A DNA stretch of 64,000 nucleotides. Origin: Tepidamorphus gemmatus (GTDB lineage: Bacteria > Pseudomonadota > Alphaproteobacteria > Rhizobiales > Tepidamorphaceae). Below, piece after piece: positions 47,322 to 55,713 of this stretch. How positions within the stretch are numbered: position 1 is the stretch's first letter; each line of letters opens with the position of its first letter. The stretch spans positions 124,001 to 188,000 of the forward strand of contig NZ_SMAK01000006.1 of assembly GCF_004346195.1 (NCBI RefSeq). Direction: 5' to 3'. The translations under genes were made by a program, and so were the position numbers. The notes under the pieces were generated by a model. The model was not told the origin of the DNA. It ran no database searches and saw only the letters and a program-made list of their open reading frames with translations.

Positions 47322-49178
47322 TCAGGCACTGGCCGCGCCCGCGCGGCGAGGCTTGCCGTGCTTCGGCGTGTCGTCGTTGCTGCCGAACTGGGTGCGATGC
47401 AGGCGCGCATAGGCGCCGCCGAGGGCGACCAGCTCGTCGTGGCTGCCGCTCTCGATGACCCGGCCGGCCTCCATGACGTGGATGACATCGGCCTTCTTCA
47501 CAGTCGACAGCCGGTGCGCGATCATGATCACCGTGCGGCCCTTCAGAAGCTCGTCGAGCGCCTTCTGGATCTGCGCCTCGGCCTCGGAATCGAGCGAGCT
47601 GGTCGGCTCGTCGAGCAGCAGGATCGGGGCGTCGCGCAACATCGCGCGCGCGAAGGCGATGCGCTGGCGCTGGCCGCCGGACAACAGACCGCCCGCCTCG
47701 CCGACCGGCGTGTCGTACCCCTTGGGGAAGTTCATGATGAAGTCATGCGCATAGGCCGCCTTGGCGGCCGCGATCATCGCTTCTTCGCTCGCCCCCTCCG
47801 AGCCGTACATGATGTTGGCGCGGATCGTGTCATCGAACAGCACCGGCTCCTGGGTGACGAGCGCGCTGGCAAGGCGCACGCTGGAGATGGTGGCGTCGGC
47901 GATCGGCTGGCCGTCGATCAGGATGCGGCCCGACTGCGGGTCGTAGAAGCGCAGCAGCAGGTTCAGAACCGTGCTCTTGCCCGCACCCGACGGCCCGACC
48001 AGCGCCACGCGCTGGCCCGGCCTGACCAGCAGGTCGAGCGCCCGCAGCACCGGCTCGCCGTCGCGGTAGGCGAACGACACCTGCTCGAAGCGAATCTCCC
48101 CGGAAGTAACCTTCAGCGGCAACGCCCCGGGCACCTCGCGGACGCGGCTGTCGAGATCGATGATTCCGAAGACGCGGTTGGCAGCGGCCACCCCCTCCTG
48201 AAGCATCGTCTGCAGCGCGGCGACCGCCTTCATCGGCTGGTACATCAGCATCGCGGCGGTGACGAAACCCATGAAGTGGCCGGCGGTCAGCGCGCCGTGA
48301 ATGCCCTGATAGCCGCCATAGAATATGGCGAGCGCAAAGCCGACGCCAGTCAGCGCCTCGACGATCGGTCCGGACGAGGCCTTGGTGCGCACCGAGCGCA
48401 TGATGAACTCGAGCGTGCGGTCGATGATCCGGCGCGCCCGCTCCGTCTCGTGCTCCTCGCGGTCGTAGGCCTTGACGACGCGGATGCCGGTCAGCGTCTG
48501 CGAGACCAGGATGCCGAGATCGCCGGTCTCCTGGAAGGTCTTGGTGGCAGAGACATGCACCCGCCGACGCTGGCGGCCGAGCACGCGGATGGCGAAGGGA
48601 ATGGTTATCATCGCCACGATCGAGAGGCGCCAGTCCATGTAGACCATCGCGCCGGTCAGCATGACCACCTTGAGGATGTTCTGGCCGAGCGCCACGATCG
48701 CGAGGCTTGCCGCCTCGCGGATCGCCAGCACGTCGTTCATGAAGCTCGAGACGAAACGGCCGGAATGGGTGCGCTGCAGCCAGCCGAGATCGGCCTGGGT
48801 CAGGCGCTCGAACATCTCGACACGCAGGTCGGCGACGATGCGGTTGCCGACATAAGCCTGACCGACGGTGGCGAAGTACTCCGAGCCGGCCTTCAATCCG
48901 ACAAGGATGACGACGAGCAGCGGCAGGACGTACAGCATCCGCTCGTCCTTGCCGAGAAAGACGTCGTCGGCAGCCATCTGCATCAGGAACGGCAGCGAAC
49001 CCGTCGTTGCCGCCGAGATGCCCATTGCCGCGAAGCAGCCGATCAGCAGCCGCTTGCGTGGCAGCAGGTGATCGCGCACCAGCCGCCGCACGACCTGCCA
49101 GGTCGACAGATTCGAGGCGTGCAGGCTGTCGTCGATCCGGTCGACCGCGCTGCTGTCGCTGAAGACGTTCGATACCAC
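47322..49178 (-). CDS. ABC transporter, MsbA-type lipid A/lipid exporter
   Basis: 618 residues: a six-helix exporter domain (about 45-330) followed by a nucleotide-binding domain with GPSGAGKST (Walker A), [16 protein letters not shown] (signature) and ILLLDEPTSSLD (Walker B). Context between DUF4170, DUF374 and waaA points to lipid A core flipping, so it is the probable MsbA equivalent. It acts as a homodimer in the inner membrane. The 165-base gap upstream probably holds a promoter. Confidence 0.93.
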   Translation of the reverse strand: MVSNVFSDSSAVDRIDDSLHASNLSTWQVVRRLVRDHLLPRKRLLIGCFAAMGISAATTGSLPFLMQMAADDVFLGKDERMLYVLPLLVVILVGLKAGSEYFATVGQAYVGNRIVADLRVEMFERLTQADLGWLQRTHSGRFVSSFMNDVLAIREAASLAIVALGQNILKVVMLTGAMVYMDWRLSIVAMITIPFAIRVLGRQRRRVHVSATKTFQETGDLGILVSQTLTGIRVVKAYDREEHETERARRIIDRTLEFIMRSVRTKASSGPIVEALTGVGFALAIFYGGYQGIHGALTAGHFMGFVTAAMLMYQPMKAVAALQTMLQEGVAAANRVFGIIDLDSRVREVPGALPLKVTSGEIRFEQVSFAYRDGEPVLRALDLLVRPGQRVALVGPSGAGKSTVLNLLLRFYDPQSGRILIDGQPIADATISSVRLASALVTQEPVLFDDTIRANIMYGSEGASEEAMIAAAKAAYAHDFIMNFPKGYDTPVGEAGGLLSGGQRQRIAFARAMLRDAPILLLDEPTSSLDSEAEAQIQKALDELLKGRTVIMIAHRLSTVKKADVIHVMEAGRVIESGSHDELVALGGAYARLHRTQFGSNDDTPKHGKPRRAGAASA

Positions 49179-49343
49179 GCGTGTGTTCCTCGGAGCCTTG
49201 CCCGTCCTGCAGCTGCCGGTGGCGGCAACTGCGTTCTATAGCGTAACCGCCGCCCCGTCATCCGCGACGCTGCATCCGCGACGCTGCGGCTGCCCCCTGC
49301 GGCGACCTCGCACCCCGCCCCGCCTCAGCACATGGTTCCTGCG

Positions 49344-49589
49344 TCAGCTCCCCGAGGCTGCATCAGGGTCCAGCAGGCGATGCAAATGGACGATGAAATA
49401 GCGCATCTCGGCGTTGTCGACAGTCCGCTGCGCCGCCTCCTTCCAGGCATCGTAGGCCGTCCGGTAGTTCGGAAAGATGCCCACGATGTCGAGCTTGCCC
49501 AGATCCTTGAACTCGATATCGGATACATCCTTCAGCTCGCCGCCGAAGACCAGATGCAGAAGCTGTCTGGAGTTGGTGTCTTCGCTCAT
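49344..49589 (-). CDS. DUF4170 family protein (81 aa)
   Basis: 81 residues; HLVFGGELKDVSDIEFKDL and VGIFPNYRTAYDAWK are typical of DUF4170, which in Hyphomicrobiales lies between cysQ and the msbA-type exporter. MRYFIVHLHRLLDP ends the domain. Function unknown. The ATG overlaps the cysQ stop by 4 bases. Confidence 0.92.
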   Translation of the reverse strand: MSEDTNSRQLLHLVFGGELKDVSDIEFKDLGKLDIVGIFPNYRTAYDAWKEAAQRTVDNAEMRYFIVHLHRLLDPDAASGS

Positions 49590-50404
49590 TGCGGTTTCCC
49601 CTGCAGACGGGCCGGCGACAGGCCGACCGCCGAAACGATGCTCGCATGCAGCGGCTCGCCGGCCGCCACCAGCGGCGGATGCCGCAGCGTCCCTGCGTTG
49701 AGCCGGACCGGCGCGCCGCTCGCGTCCGTGACGCGGCCGCCTGCCTCCTCGATCAGGACGAGGGCGGCCGCGATGTCCCAGTCGGCGCTGCCGGATGTCG
49801 CCAGGGCGCCGTCGACGGTCCCCGCGGCGACGTTGGCGAAGCGGTTGGCGAGCGACTTCATGAACACCTGCACCGGCGTGAAGCCGGGTGCCGACAGTCC
49901 CGTCTGACGCAGCGCCTTGCGGCTTGCGACAACCCGGGCGCGGGCCGCCTCGGCGGGATGGGAGACCGCCAGGGGAACGCCATTGCGGTAGGCCCCGCCG
50001 CCGGTGCGCGCGCTCCACAGTTCGTCGCGCACCGGGTTGTAGAGGACGCCGACGACTGCGGCCGGGCCTTCGGCGACGGCGATCGACACCACCCACTCGT
50101 CGCCGCGATCGATGAAGGCACGGGTGCCGTCGATCGGATCGACGATGAACCGCCGGCCCGGCCGCAGCCGCGATCCGTCATCGGGGTGTTCCTCCGAGAG
50201 CCAGCCATAGGCCGGCCGCGCCGCCATGAGCCGCTCGCGCAGGAACGCATCGACGGCGATATCGGCTTCGGTCACCGACGTGCTGTCCGGTTTGGTCCAC
50301 TGACGCGGTGCGCCCCGGAAATGGGCGAGCGCCAGCGCGCCGGCCGCACGGGCCGCCTCGGTGAGGAGCTCGAGATCGTCGATATCCTGGGAGGCCAAGT
50401 GCAT
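49586..50404 (-). CDS. cysQ: 3'(2'),5'-bisphosphate nucleotidase / inositol monophosphatase family protein (CysQ-like)
   Basis: 272 residues with the metal-dependent phosphatase motifs GWLSEE (E71/E72), D89-P-I-D92-G-T and SADWDIAAALVLIEEAGG. Family members remove phosphate from PAP or inositol phosphates; with a sulfate importer elsewhere in the window a PAP phosphatase is plausible, but the lipid A gene cluster is the conserved context. Coupled to DUF4170 through ATGA. Confidence 0.93.
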   Translation of the reverse strand: MHLASQDIDDLELLTEAARAAGALALAHFRGAPRQWTKPDSTSVTEADIAVDAFLRERLMAARPAYGWLSEEHPDDGSRLRPGRRFIVDPIDGTRAFIDRGDEWVVSIAVAEGPAAVVGVLYNPVRDELWSARTGGGAYRNGVPLAVSHPAEAARARVVASRKALRQTGLSAPGFTPVQVFMKSLANRFANVAAGTVDGALATSGSADWDIAAALVLIEEAGGRVTDASGAPVRLNAGTLRHPPLVAAGEPLHASIVSAVGLSPARLQGKPQ

Positions 50405-50440
50405 GTCCTTGCGGTGCGGCCTGCCGGCGGCCGGACCTTG

Positions 50441-50486
50441 GTCCGGAGGCCCGCCGGGGGTCCGGAGGCCCGCCGGGGGTCCGGAG
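50441..50486. repeat. 19-bp tandem repeat upstream of cysQ
   Basis: GTCCGGAGGCCCGCCGGGG at 50441-50459 and 50460-50478, then a partial third copy to 50486. In the 248-base gap between cysQ and the divergent DUF6101 gene. Confidence 0.8.
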
Positions 50487-50652
50487 AACTACCGGGCGTG
50501 TTTAGTGTCGCGCATGACGGCTATCAAGCGGCAGTCTCACGGTCACTGGGATTTAACTCAACCGTTTAAGCGGATTCGAAGATTTCCCTGCCATCCTGCG
50601 AACCCGAAGACGGGCACCAGACAAATCAACAGGGCCCGCAGGGAGAATTTCG

Positions 50653-51240
50653 ATGAGGCGTCAAACCGCGGGCACCTGCGAGGTGCCCCGGGGGTCGGGC
50701 CGGTCCATCCGGCTCGATCCCTTCGCGCTGCCGGCACGGGTGACGTTCACCAGCGTCGCCCGCAACGGCTCCGCGGTGCATACGGTGGTGCTTGGTCGGG
50801 AGACCGTGATGATCCACCGTGTCGGCGAGGGGCGGATCCCGCTGACCATCAGCGTGCCGGTCTCTTCATACCGCGGAATCCTGCTCAGTACAGGGGACGA
50901 CGGCGGGATGCCGTCGATCATGCTGAGGCTGTTGCACCGCAACAACGATCTGGTGGTGCCCCTGCGGGCCGGGGGCGACACGGACGATGCCGTCGTCGAC
51001 TGGAGCGCATGGGGCCGGATGCTGCGACGCCCGCTGCTGTTCGAGGACGCCGATGGCTGCATCCGCGAACCCTACGAGCGCTTGGGCGGTGTCATCCTGC
51101 GACCGGTCAAGGCGCGGCGCGTCAACAAGTTCTTCGCCGAACGCCGACCGATGATGCTGTGCAGGCGGCAGGTCGGCGGCCGCCCCTCCGGGGTCATCCA
51201 TCGCGAGGACGAGATCATCGCACGCGACGTTGCCGATTGA
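50653..51240 (+). CDS. DUF6101 family protein
   Basis: 195 residues, soluble, beta-rich. SIRLDPFALPARVTFTSVA, VGEGRIPLTISVPVSSYRGI, HRNNDLVVPLRAG and WSAWGRMLRRPLLFED recall the DUF6101 family of Hyphomicrobiales. No catalytic motif is visible. Preceded by a relatively A/T-rich stretch near 50550-50580 that may hold its promoter. Family call from memory, moderately sure. Confidence 0.75.
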   Translation: MRRQTAGTCEVPRGSGRSIRLDPFALPARVTFTSVARNGSAVHTVVLGRETVMIHRVGEGRIPLTISVPVSSYRGILLSTGDDGGMPSIMLRLLHRNNDLVVPLRAGGDTDDAVVDWSAWGRMLRRPLLFEDADGCIREPYERLGGVILRPVKARRVNKFFAERRPMMLCRRQVGGRPSGVIHREDEIIARDVAD

Positions 51241-51353
51241 GGCCATCGCGCCGGCTTGGCCGCCGCAAACGCTGATGCCGTCGAAGGTCGCGCGGGGCGC
51301 ATCGGTGCCCCGCGGAAACATCGCCGGGACGTCCCGGCTCCGGTAGGGACCGG

Positions 51354-52265
51354 TCATCCGGCAGCCCGGTCAGACGCGAGCCCGACGCTCAGGCCGGCCA
51401 TGTGGACCAGCAGGCCGGCCCCGAGGAAGCGCTCCACGGCATCGTGCAGCGCCGGCATCACGACGATCGCGGCGCCGCGCGGTCCGCCCCGTCGGATCAG
51501 CCCCTCACGCTCGGCATCACGCAGCACCGACAGCACGTGACCGCGCGAGACGTGGAATCGCCTGGCCAGCTCGCTGATCGTCAGACGGATCGGAGCACCG
51601 CACGGACCCGCCGCCGTCTGTGCCTCGGCGGCGACCGAGATCAGGATGATGAGGCCGGCATCCCGTGCCGCGGCTGCGCGCAATTCCGGCGCATAGTCGA
51701 TCATGCGCATGCCCTGCCAGTACATCGACGCCATGACACCGACCTGGGCCGCGACGAAAGCCGGATCGGCCAGGCGGTCGAGCGCGCGGCGCGCGCTCGG
51801 ATCGAGCAGCGCGATGGCCTCGATGAAATGGCGCCAGCGATCGGCGTGCGTCGCGAGCAGTTTCTTGGTGGGGACGAGTCGGCGGACGCGCCGATCCCTG
51901 CCCGGCACGACGGAAAGAAAGCCGAACAGCCTGAGCGCGCCGAGCATCGCGGTGACGCGACCGGGGCTGCAGACGCCGGTCTCGACGCACACCTGCTTGA
52001 GCCGCGTCGCCGTCAATCCTCCCGTGTCCGCGCCGTTGTGGTGCAAATCGAGGATCAGCAGTCCGATCAGCGCCCGGCCACGGTCGTTGAGAATGCGGTT
52101 GAGGATCCGGTTGCCGCCGTAGTGCGCGGTCAGTCCGGCCATCAGCCGGGAACAGGCCTCGGCGAATCCCGCCACATGGCGCAGCGCTTCGATCTCGGCG
52201 ATCGTCGGCGGCCGCACACTACCGACGCCGGCTGGACGACGGCCGACGAGATCAATCTTTGACAT
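51354..52265 (-). CDS. Probable winged-helix transcriptional regulator
   Basis: About 303 residues from ATG 52265; ATG 52283 and GTG 52346 are in-frame alternatives without a good ribosome-binding site. Two helix-turn-helix-like regions are visible: one in the first half (ATRLKQVCVETGVCSPGRVTAMLGAL, then GFLSVVPGRDRRVRR) and one near the end (SELARRFHVSRGHVLSVLRDA, then EGLIRRG). No ligand domain is recognised. Divergent from a small secreted protein gene. Confidence 0.65.
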   Translation of the reverse strand: MSKIDLVGRRPAGVGSVRPPTIAEIEALRHVAGFAEACSRLMAGLTAHYGGNRILNRILNDRGRALIGLLILDLHHNGADTGGLTATRLKQVCVETGVCSPGRVTAMLGALRLFGFLSVVPGRDRRVRRLVPTKKLLATHADRWRHFIEAIALLDPSARRALDRLADPAFVAAQVGVMASMYWQGMRMIDYAPELRAAAARDAGLIILISVAAEAQTAAGPCGAPIRLTISELARRFHVSRGHVLSVLRDAEREGLIRRGGPRGAAIVVMPALHDAVERFLGAGLLVHMAGLSVGLASDRAAG

Positions 52266-52360
52266 TGGCCGGAGCCGGCTCATCGCGCCAAAGTTCGTCC
52301 CGGCGGACGCCCAGCTTCCGGGCGGCCGCGGATCGATTCGAGGCACAGGAGATCCGATCC

Positions 52361-52669
52361 ATGCCCAGGACAGTTGCCGCCACGCTGGTGCTCGCCGCCG
52401 CCACGCTCTCCAGCGCCGAAGCTGCCGTCGTCTACTGCACCGCGCCCGGCATCCCGGTCGGCTGCGTGGTCGCGCCGAACACCGTCGTCGTCGATCCGGT
52501 CGTCGTCAACCCGGGCGGGGTCGGCGGGCCGGCGTCGGGCGTGGGCGTCCTGCCGGGCGCGGGCGCGGGAGCGGCCGGCGTCGGGCTGACGCGCGGCGTC
52601 GGCGTCGGCGCGCCGGGTGCAGCGCCCGTCAATCTCGGCGGTCCCGTCAATCGCGCCGGACGACGTTGA
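52361..52669 (+). CDS. Small secreted Gly/Val/Pro-rich protein
   Basis: 102 residues from ATG 52361 (AGGAGAT upstream). A signal peptide ends SSAEAA; then VYCTAPGIPVGCVV with a cysteine pair and a low-complexity tail rich in Gly, Val, Ala and Pro ending GGPVNRAGRR. I associate this layout with hypothetical secreted proteins of Hyphomicrobiales. Function unknown. Confidence 0.75.
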   Translation: MPRTVAATLVLAAATLSSAEAAVVYCTAPGIPVGCVVAPNTVVVDPVVVNPGGVGGPASGVGVLPGAGAGAAGVGLTRGVGVGAPGAAPVNLGGPVNRAGRR

Positions 52670-52764
52670 ACGCCGCGAGGGCGATCGGGCGGATTCTCGC
52701 GTCCTGCTGGTCATTGCCTCCCATCACACTCCAAACCGCGTCCAAAGCCAAGGAGGACTTGTAC

Positions 52765-53037
52765 ATGCTCCGCACCATGATTCTCGTTGCCGGCTGCCTT
52801 GCCGCCAGCGCCGCCGTCGCCGGCCAGCAGCAGGCCGACCAGTGCGCTGCCGGACTCAGCGGCGATTCGAAGACGATCTACGACGCTGTCGCACCGACCG
52901 CAGCCTCGGCGCCCGATCTGCGGGCCGCCATCACCGATGCCACCAAGTCTCTGGTGATGGCCGGCAAGGTCAGCCGCTCGTCGGCGAAGGGGGCGGCGGA
53001 AGCCGCCGGAGCCTGCCTGGCGCACCTGAAGTCCTGA
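52765..53037 (+). CDS. Small secreted protein, unknown function (90 aa)
   Basis: 90 residues from ATG 52765 with a strong AGGAGG nine bases upstream. Signal peptide about 1-18 (ending AAVAG), then a helical domain with two cysteines (ADQCAAGL and AAGACLAHL) likely joined by a disulfide, and KTIYDAVAPTAASAPDLRAAI between. Not a named family that I can recall. Confidence 0.8.
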   Translation: MLRTMILVAGCLAASAAVAGQQQADQCAAGLSGDSKTIYDAVAPTAASAPDLRAAITDATKSLVMAGKVSRSSAKGAAEAAGACLAHLKS

Positions 53038-53165
53038 ACTGCGCCTCACGCGCACGTCCAATTCCGCCTTGCCGCCGCGTCCGCGCTTACGCCGGGCGCG
53101 GCGTTGCCTATACTCGCCCGGCGAGGCTCGCAGCAACCGGCGCGGCCGCGACCGTGGCGACGACA

Positions 53166-53591
53166 ATGGAACCGATCCGAATCACCGCCTCGATCTCGAT
53201 CGAGGAGAGCGAACTGGAGGAGCGCTTCGTCCAGGCGTCGGGTCCGGGCGGACAGAACGTCAACAAGGTCGCATCGGCCGTCCAACTTCGCTTCGACGTC
53301 GCGGGCTCCAGGTCGCTGCCCGAGGATGTGCGCACACGGCTGAAGTCGCTCGCCGGTCGCCGGCTGACGCGGGACGGCGTCCTCGTCATCGACGCCCGCC
53401 GCCACCGCACCCAGGAGCGCAACCGCCAGGACGCGCGACAGCGGCTCATCGCGCTGATCCGGCGCGCCGCCGAGCGCCCCGCTCCCCGCCGCCCGACCCG
53501 GCCCACGCTCGCCTCCAAGAAGCGCCGGCTCGAGGCGAAGAGCGCGCGCTCGGCGATCAAGAACCGGCGGGCAAGACCCGAAGTCGAGTAG
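53166..53591 (+). CDS. arfB: Alternative ribosome-rescue peptidyl-tRNA hydrolase
   Basis: 141 residues. The release-factor catalytic motif ASGPGGQ (G28-G29-Q30) is followed by NVNKVASAVQLRF. The C-terminal tail is strongly basic (KKRRLEAKSARSAIKNRRA) and inserts into the empty mRNA channel of stalled ribosomes. Size and layout match ArfB/YaeJ. ATG 53166. Confidence 0.95.
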   Translation: MEPIRITASISIEESELEERFVQASGPGGQNVNKVASAVQLRFDVAGSRSLPEDVRTRLKSLAGRRLTRDGVLVIDARRHRTQERNRQDARQRLIALIRRAAERPAPRRPTRPTLASKKRRLEAKSARSAIKNRRARPEVE

Positions 53592-53726
53592 GCGGTGAGA
53601 CCGGAGAACGGCTTGATCGGCGAAACCAGCGGTAATAGTTCTCTGCTGGCGCCCGGCGCCGCGGCGAGAGCGCGTCGGGGAGCAGGAACGGGATCACGGT
53701 TCGCGTGGTTCTGGACGTGGTGGGGT

Positions 53727-54422
53727 ATGCCGATGTCGCAAGGACATGTCGATCTGTTGGCTGCGCATCAGCCACGCTTGGAGCGCCTCAGTCGCCGGTC
53801 GTTCCTGGCCGGAGCCGCTGCCGCACTCTGCGCGCCGGGGCTCGCCGGTTGCGCGACCTCCGGTGGCATGACCCGTGCCGAGGCGGCGCTCGCCTACGGG
53901 CCGTTGCCCGACGAGCCGTTTCCCGTTCCGGCCGTCGATCTCGATCGGCTCGACCCGAAATTCTATCGCCGCAGGGTCAAGTTCGAGACCGATGCGGCAC
54001 CCGGCACGATCGTCATCGACCCGGGCAACTACTACCTCTACTTCGTCGAGGAAGGCGGCTTCGCGACCCGCTATGGCGCAAATGTTCCTCGCCCCGAATT
54101 CCTGTGGCACGGAACCGCCTATGTCGGTCGCAAGGCGGAGTGGCCTGTCTGGACGCCGACCCGCGACCAGATCGGACGCGATCCCGAGCTCAAGAAGTAT
54201 GCCGGCGGGATGCCGCCCGGCCTCGACAACCCGCTCGGTGCGCGCGTCCTCTACCTGTATCAGGACGGCAGGTACACGCTCTGCACGATCTACAGCACGA
54301 TCTATCCGCATACGATCGGACAGGGCGTCTCCAGCGGTTGCGTCGGCCTCCTCACCCAAGACATGATACACCTCTACGCGCGCACGCCGGTCGACACCGA
54401 AGTCGTCATCCTGCCGGCATAG
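53727..54422 (+). CDS. L,D-transpeptidase (YkuD) fold protein with altered active site
   Basis: 231 residues from ATG 53727 (ATG 53733 also possible). A twin-arginine-type signal (LSRRSFLAGAAAALCAPGLAG) includes a lipobox-like LAGC. The YkuD domain spans about 75-231: PGTIVIDPGNYYLYFVEEG, FLWHGTAYVGRKAEWPVWTP. In related alphaproteobacterial enzymes the active site reads IHGTNEPWTIG...SSGCIRM; here it is IYSTIYPHTIG...SSGCVGL, so the catalytic His is Tyr189 and the Arg is Gly207, while Cys205 is kept. It may be inactive or use another residue (H195). Confidence 0.88.
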   Translation: MPMSQGHVDLLAAHQPRLERLSRRSFLAGAAAALCAPGLAGCATSGGMTRAEAALAYGPLPDEPFPVPAVDLDRLDPKFYRRRVKFETDAAPGTIVIDPGNYYLYFVEEGGFATRYGANVPRPEFLWHGTAYVGRKAEWPVWTPTRDQIGRDPELKKYAGGMPPGLDNPLGARVLYLYQDGRYTLCTIYSTIYPHTIGQGVSSGCVGLLTQDMIHLYARTPVDTEVVILPA

Positions 54423-54432
54423 GACGGATCTG

Positions 54433-54462
54433 CTAGAACACCCGCAGCTAGAACACCCGCAG
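54433..54462. repeat. 15-bp perfect tandem duplication across the ubiA stop codon
   Basis: CTAGAACACCCGCAG at 54433-54447 and again at 54448-54462. Read on the minus strand each copy is the last four codons of ubiA (Leu-Arg-Val-Phe) plus the TAG stop, so the stop is duplicated in frame. Confidence 0.95.
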
Positions 54463-55380
54463 CGCCGCATCCGCGACCAGGCCGGCGAACACGATCCAGC
54501 CGTAGTCGCGGTTGGCGCGGAACAGCGTCAGACAGCGGGCCGGATCGTCGTAGCGGAAGGTCGCGACCTGCCAGGCGAGGTGGACGGCGCCGAGCGCGAG
54601 GCCGAGGAAGGCCGGCAAGCCGCCATCTGCCGCCGCGATGGCAAGGCCGAACAGGATCGTCGCCACCGCATAGAACAGCGCCAGCATCTCGCGCGTCCGC
54701 GATCCGAACAGCCGGGCTGTCGAGTGGACGCCGACGAGGACGTCATCCTCGATGTCCTGATGGGCGTAGATCGTGTCGTAGCCGATGGTCCAGGCGATGC
54801 CGCTGAGATAGAGCAACACCGGGGCGAGATCGAGCGAGCCGAAGGCCGCCGCCCAGCCCATGAAGGCGCCCCAGTTGAAGGCGAGGCCGAGCACGAGCTG
54901 CGGCCACCACGTCACCCGCTTCATCAGCGGATAGACGAGCACGATTGCCACCGAGCCGAAGCCGACGGCGACCGCAAACGCGTTGAATTGCAAGAGCACC
55001 AGCAGACCGATCAGGCAGAGCCCGGCCATGAACGCGGCGGCCTCACGGACGCCGACCTGACCAGAGGGGATCGGCCTGAGCCGCGTCCGCTCGACCCTGG
55101 CGTCGATGTCGCGGTCGACGATGTCGTTCCAGACGCAACCGGCGCCGCGCATGGCGACCGCTCCGATCAGGAACAGCAGGAGGTGCCAAGGGTTCGGCCA
55201 TGGCAGGCCGCCGGCGATTGCCGCGAGCGCCGCCGACCACCAGCACGGCCACAGCAGCAGCCACCAGCCGATCGGCCGGTCGAGGCGGGCCATGCGCAGA
55301 TAGGGCTTCGCCCAGACCGGCGCGATGCGCGCCACCCAATGGTCCCGCACGGCGTCGATGGTGGCGGTGGGATCGCTCAT
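54448..55380 (-). CDS. ubiA: 4-hydroxybenzoate polyprenyltransferase
   Basis: 310 residues, eight to nine helices. The first Asp-rich motif N85-D-I-V-D89-R-D-I-D93 and the second YDTIYAHQDIEDD bind Mg-prenyl diphosphate; RLDRPIGWWLLLWPCWW is the UbiA start. It attaches the isoprenoid tail in ubiquinone synthesis. ATG 55380. The TAG stop is within a perfect 15-bp tandem duplication. Confidence 0.97.
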   Translation of the reverse strand: MSDPTATIDAVRDHWVARIAPVWAKPYLRMARLDRPIGWWLLLWPCWWSAALAAIAGGLPWPNPWHLLLFLIGAVAMRGAGCVWNDIVDRDIDARVERTRLRPIPSGQVGVREAAAFMAGLCLIGLLVLLQFNAFAVAVGFGSVAIVLVYPLMKRVTWWPQLVLGLAFNWGAFMGWAAAFGSLDLAPVLLYLSGIAWTIGYDTIYAHQDIEDDVLVGVHSTARLFGSRTREMLALFYAVATILFGLAIAAADGGLPAFLGLALGAVHLAWQVATFRYDDPARCLTLFRANRDYGWIVFAGLVADAALRVF

Positions 55381-55713
55381 CCCGCCAATCCCCGACTGAG
55401 CATCATCGGGCGCGATGGACGCGCGACCGATCGCTGTCTTCCGTTGCCCCCTGCGGCGCGGTCGGCACCGTCCATCCCCTGCCAAGGCCGGGCGCGCATA
55501 CCGTGCGCCGGGGTCGCCTCGGCCAGCGGGCCCAGAGCCCCCGACGCAACGCCGTGGCCCGCGAGCGGCTGACCGTTGGCGGGATCGTCGTCTGTCCTCG
55601 GCGTGATGTCTGGCTGCGCCATCGGTCCTGTTCGGGGCTTCAATCGGATCGCGGTGGACGGTAGACGAGGCCCCGGGAAAAATCGAGACCGGGCTGCACC
55701 GGCAGGAGCCGCC
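55381..55713. other. 333-base divergent intergenic region, ubiA / rsmE
   Basis: No gene is supported here. A minus-strand frame (55622 to 55377) ends in an ATGA overlap with ubiA but has no family resemblance or ribosome-binding site. The region should hold promoters for ubiA and rsmE; I see no convincing hexamer pair, riboswitch or strong hairpin. Confidence 0.5.

Noticed and set aside
46854-49241. A 795-codon plus-strand open frame opposite the MsbA-type exporter
   Set aside because: Antisense shadow of the exporter gene, with no recognisable motif.
55377-55622. Small minus-strand frame ending in an ATGA overlap with ubiA
   Set aside because: No ribosome-binding site, no family resemblance and poor third-base bias in its second half; the overlap may be chance.
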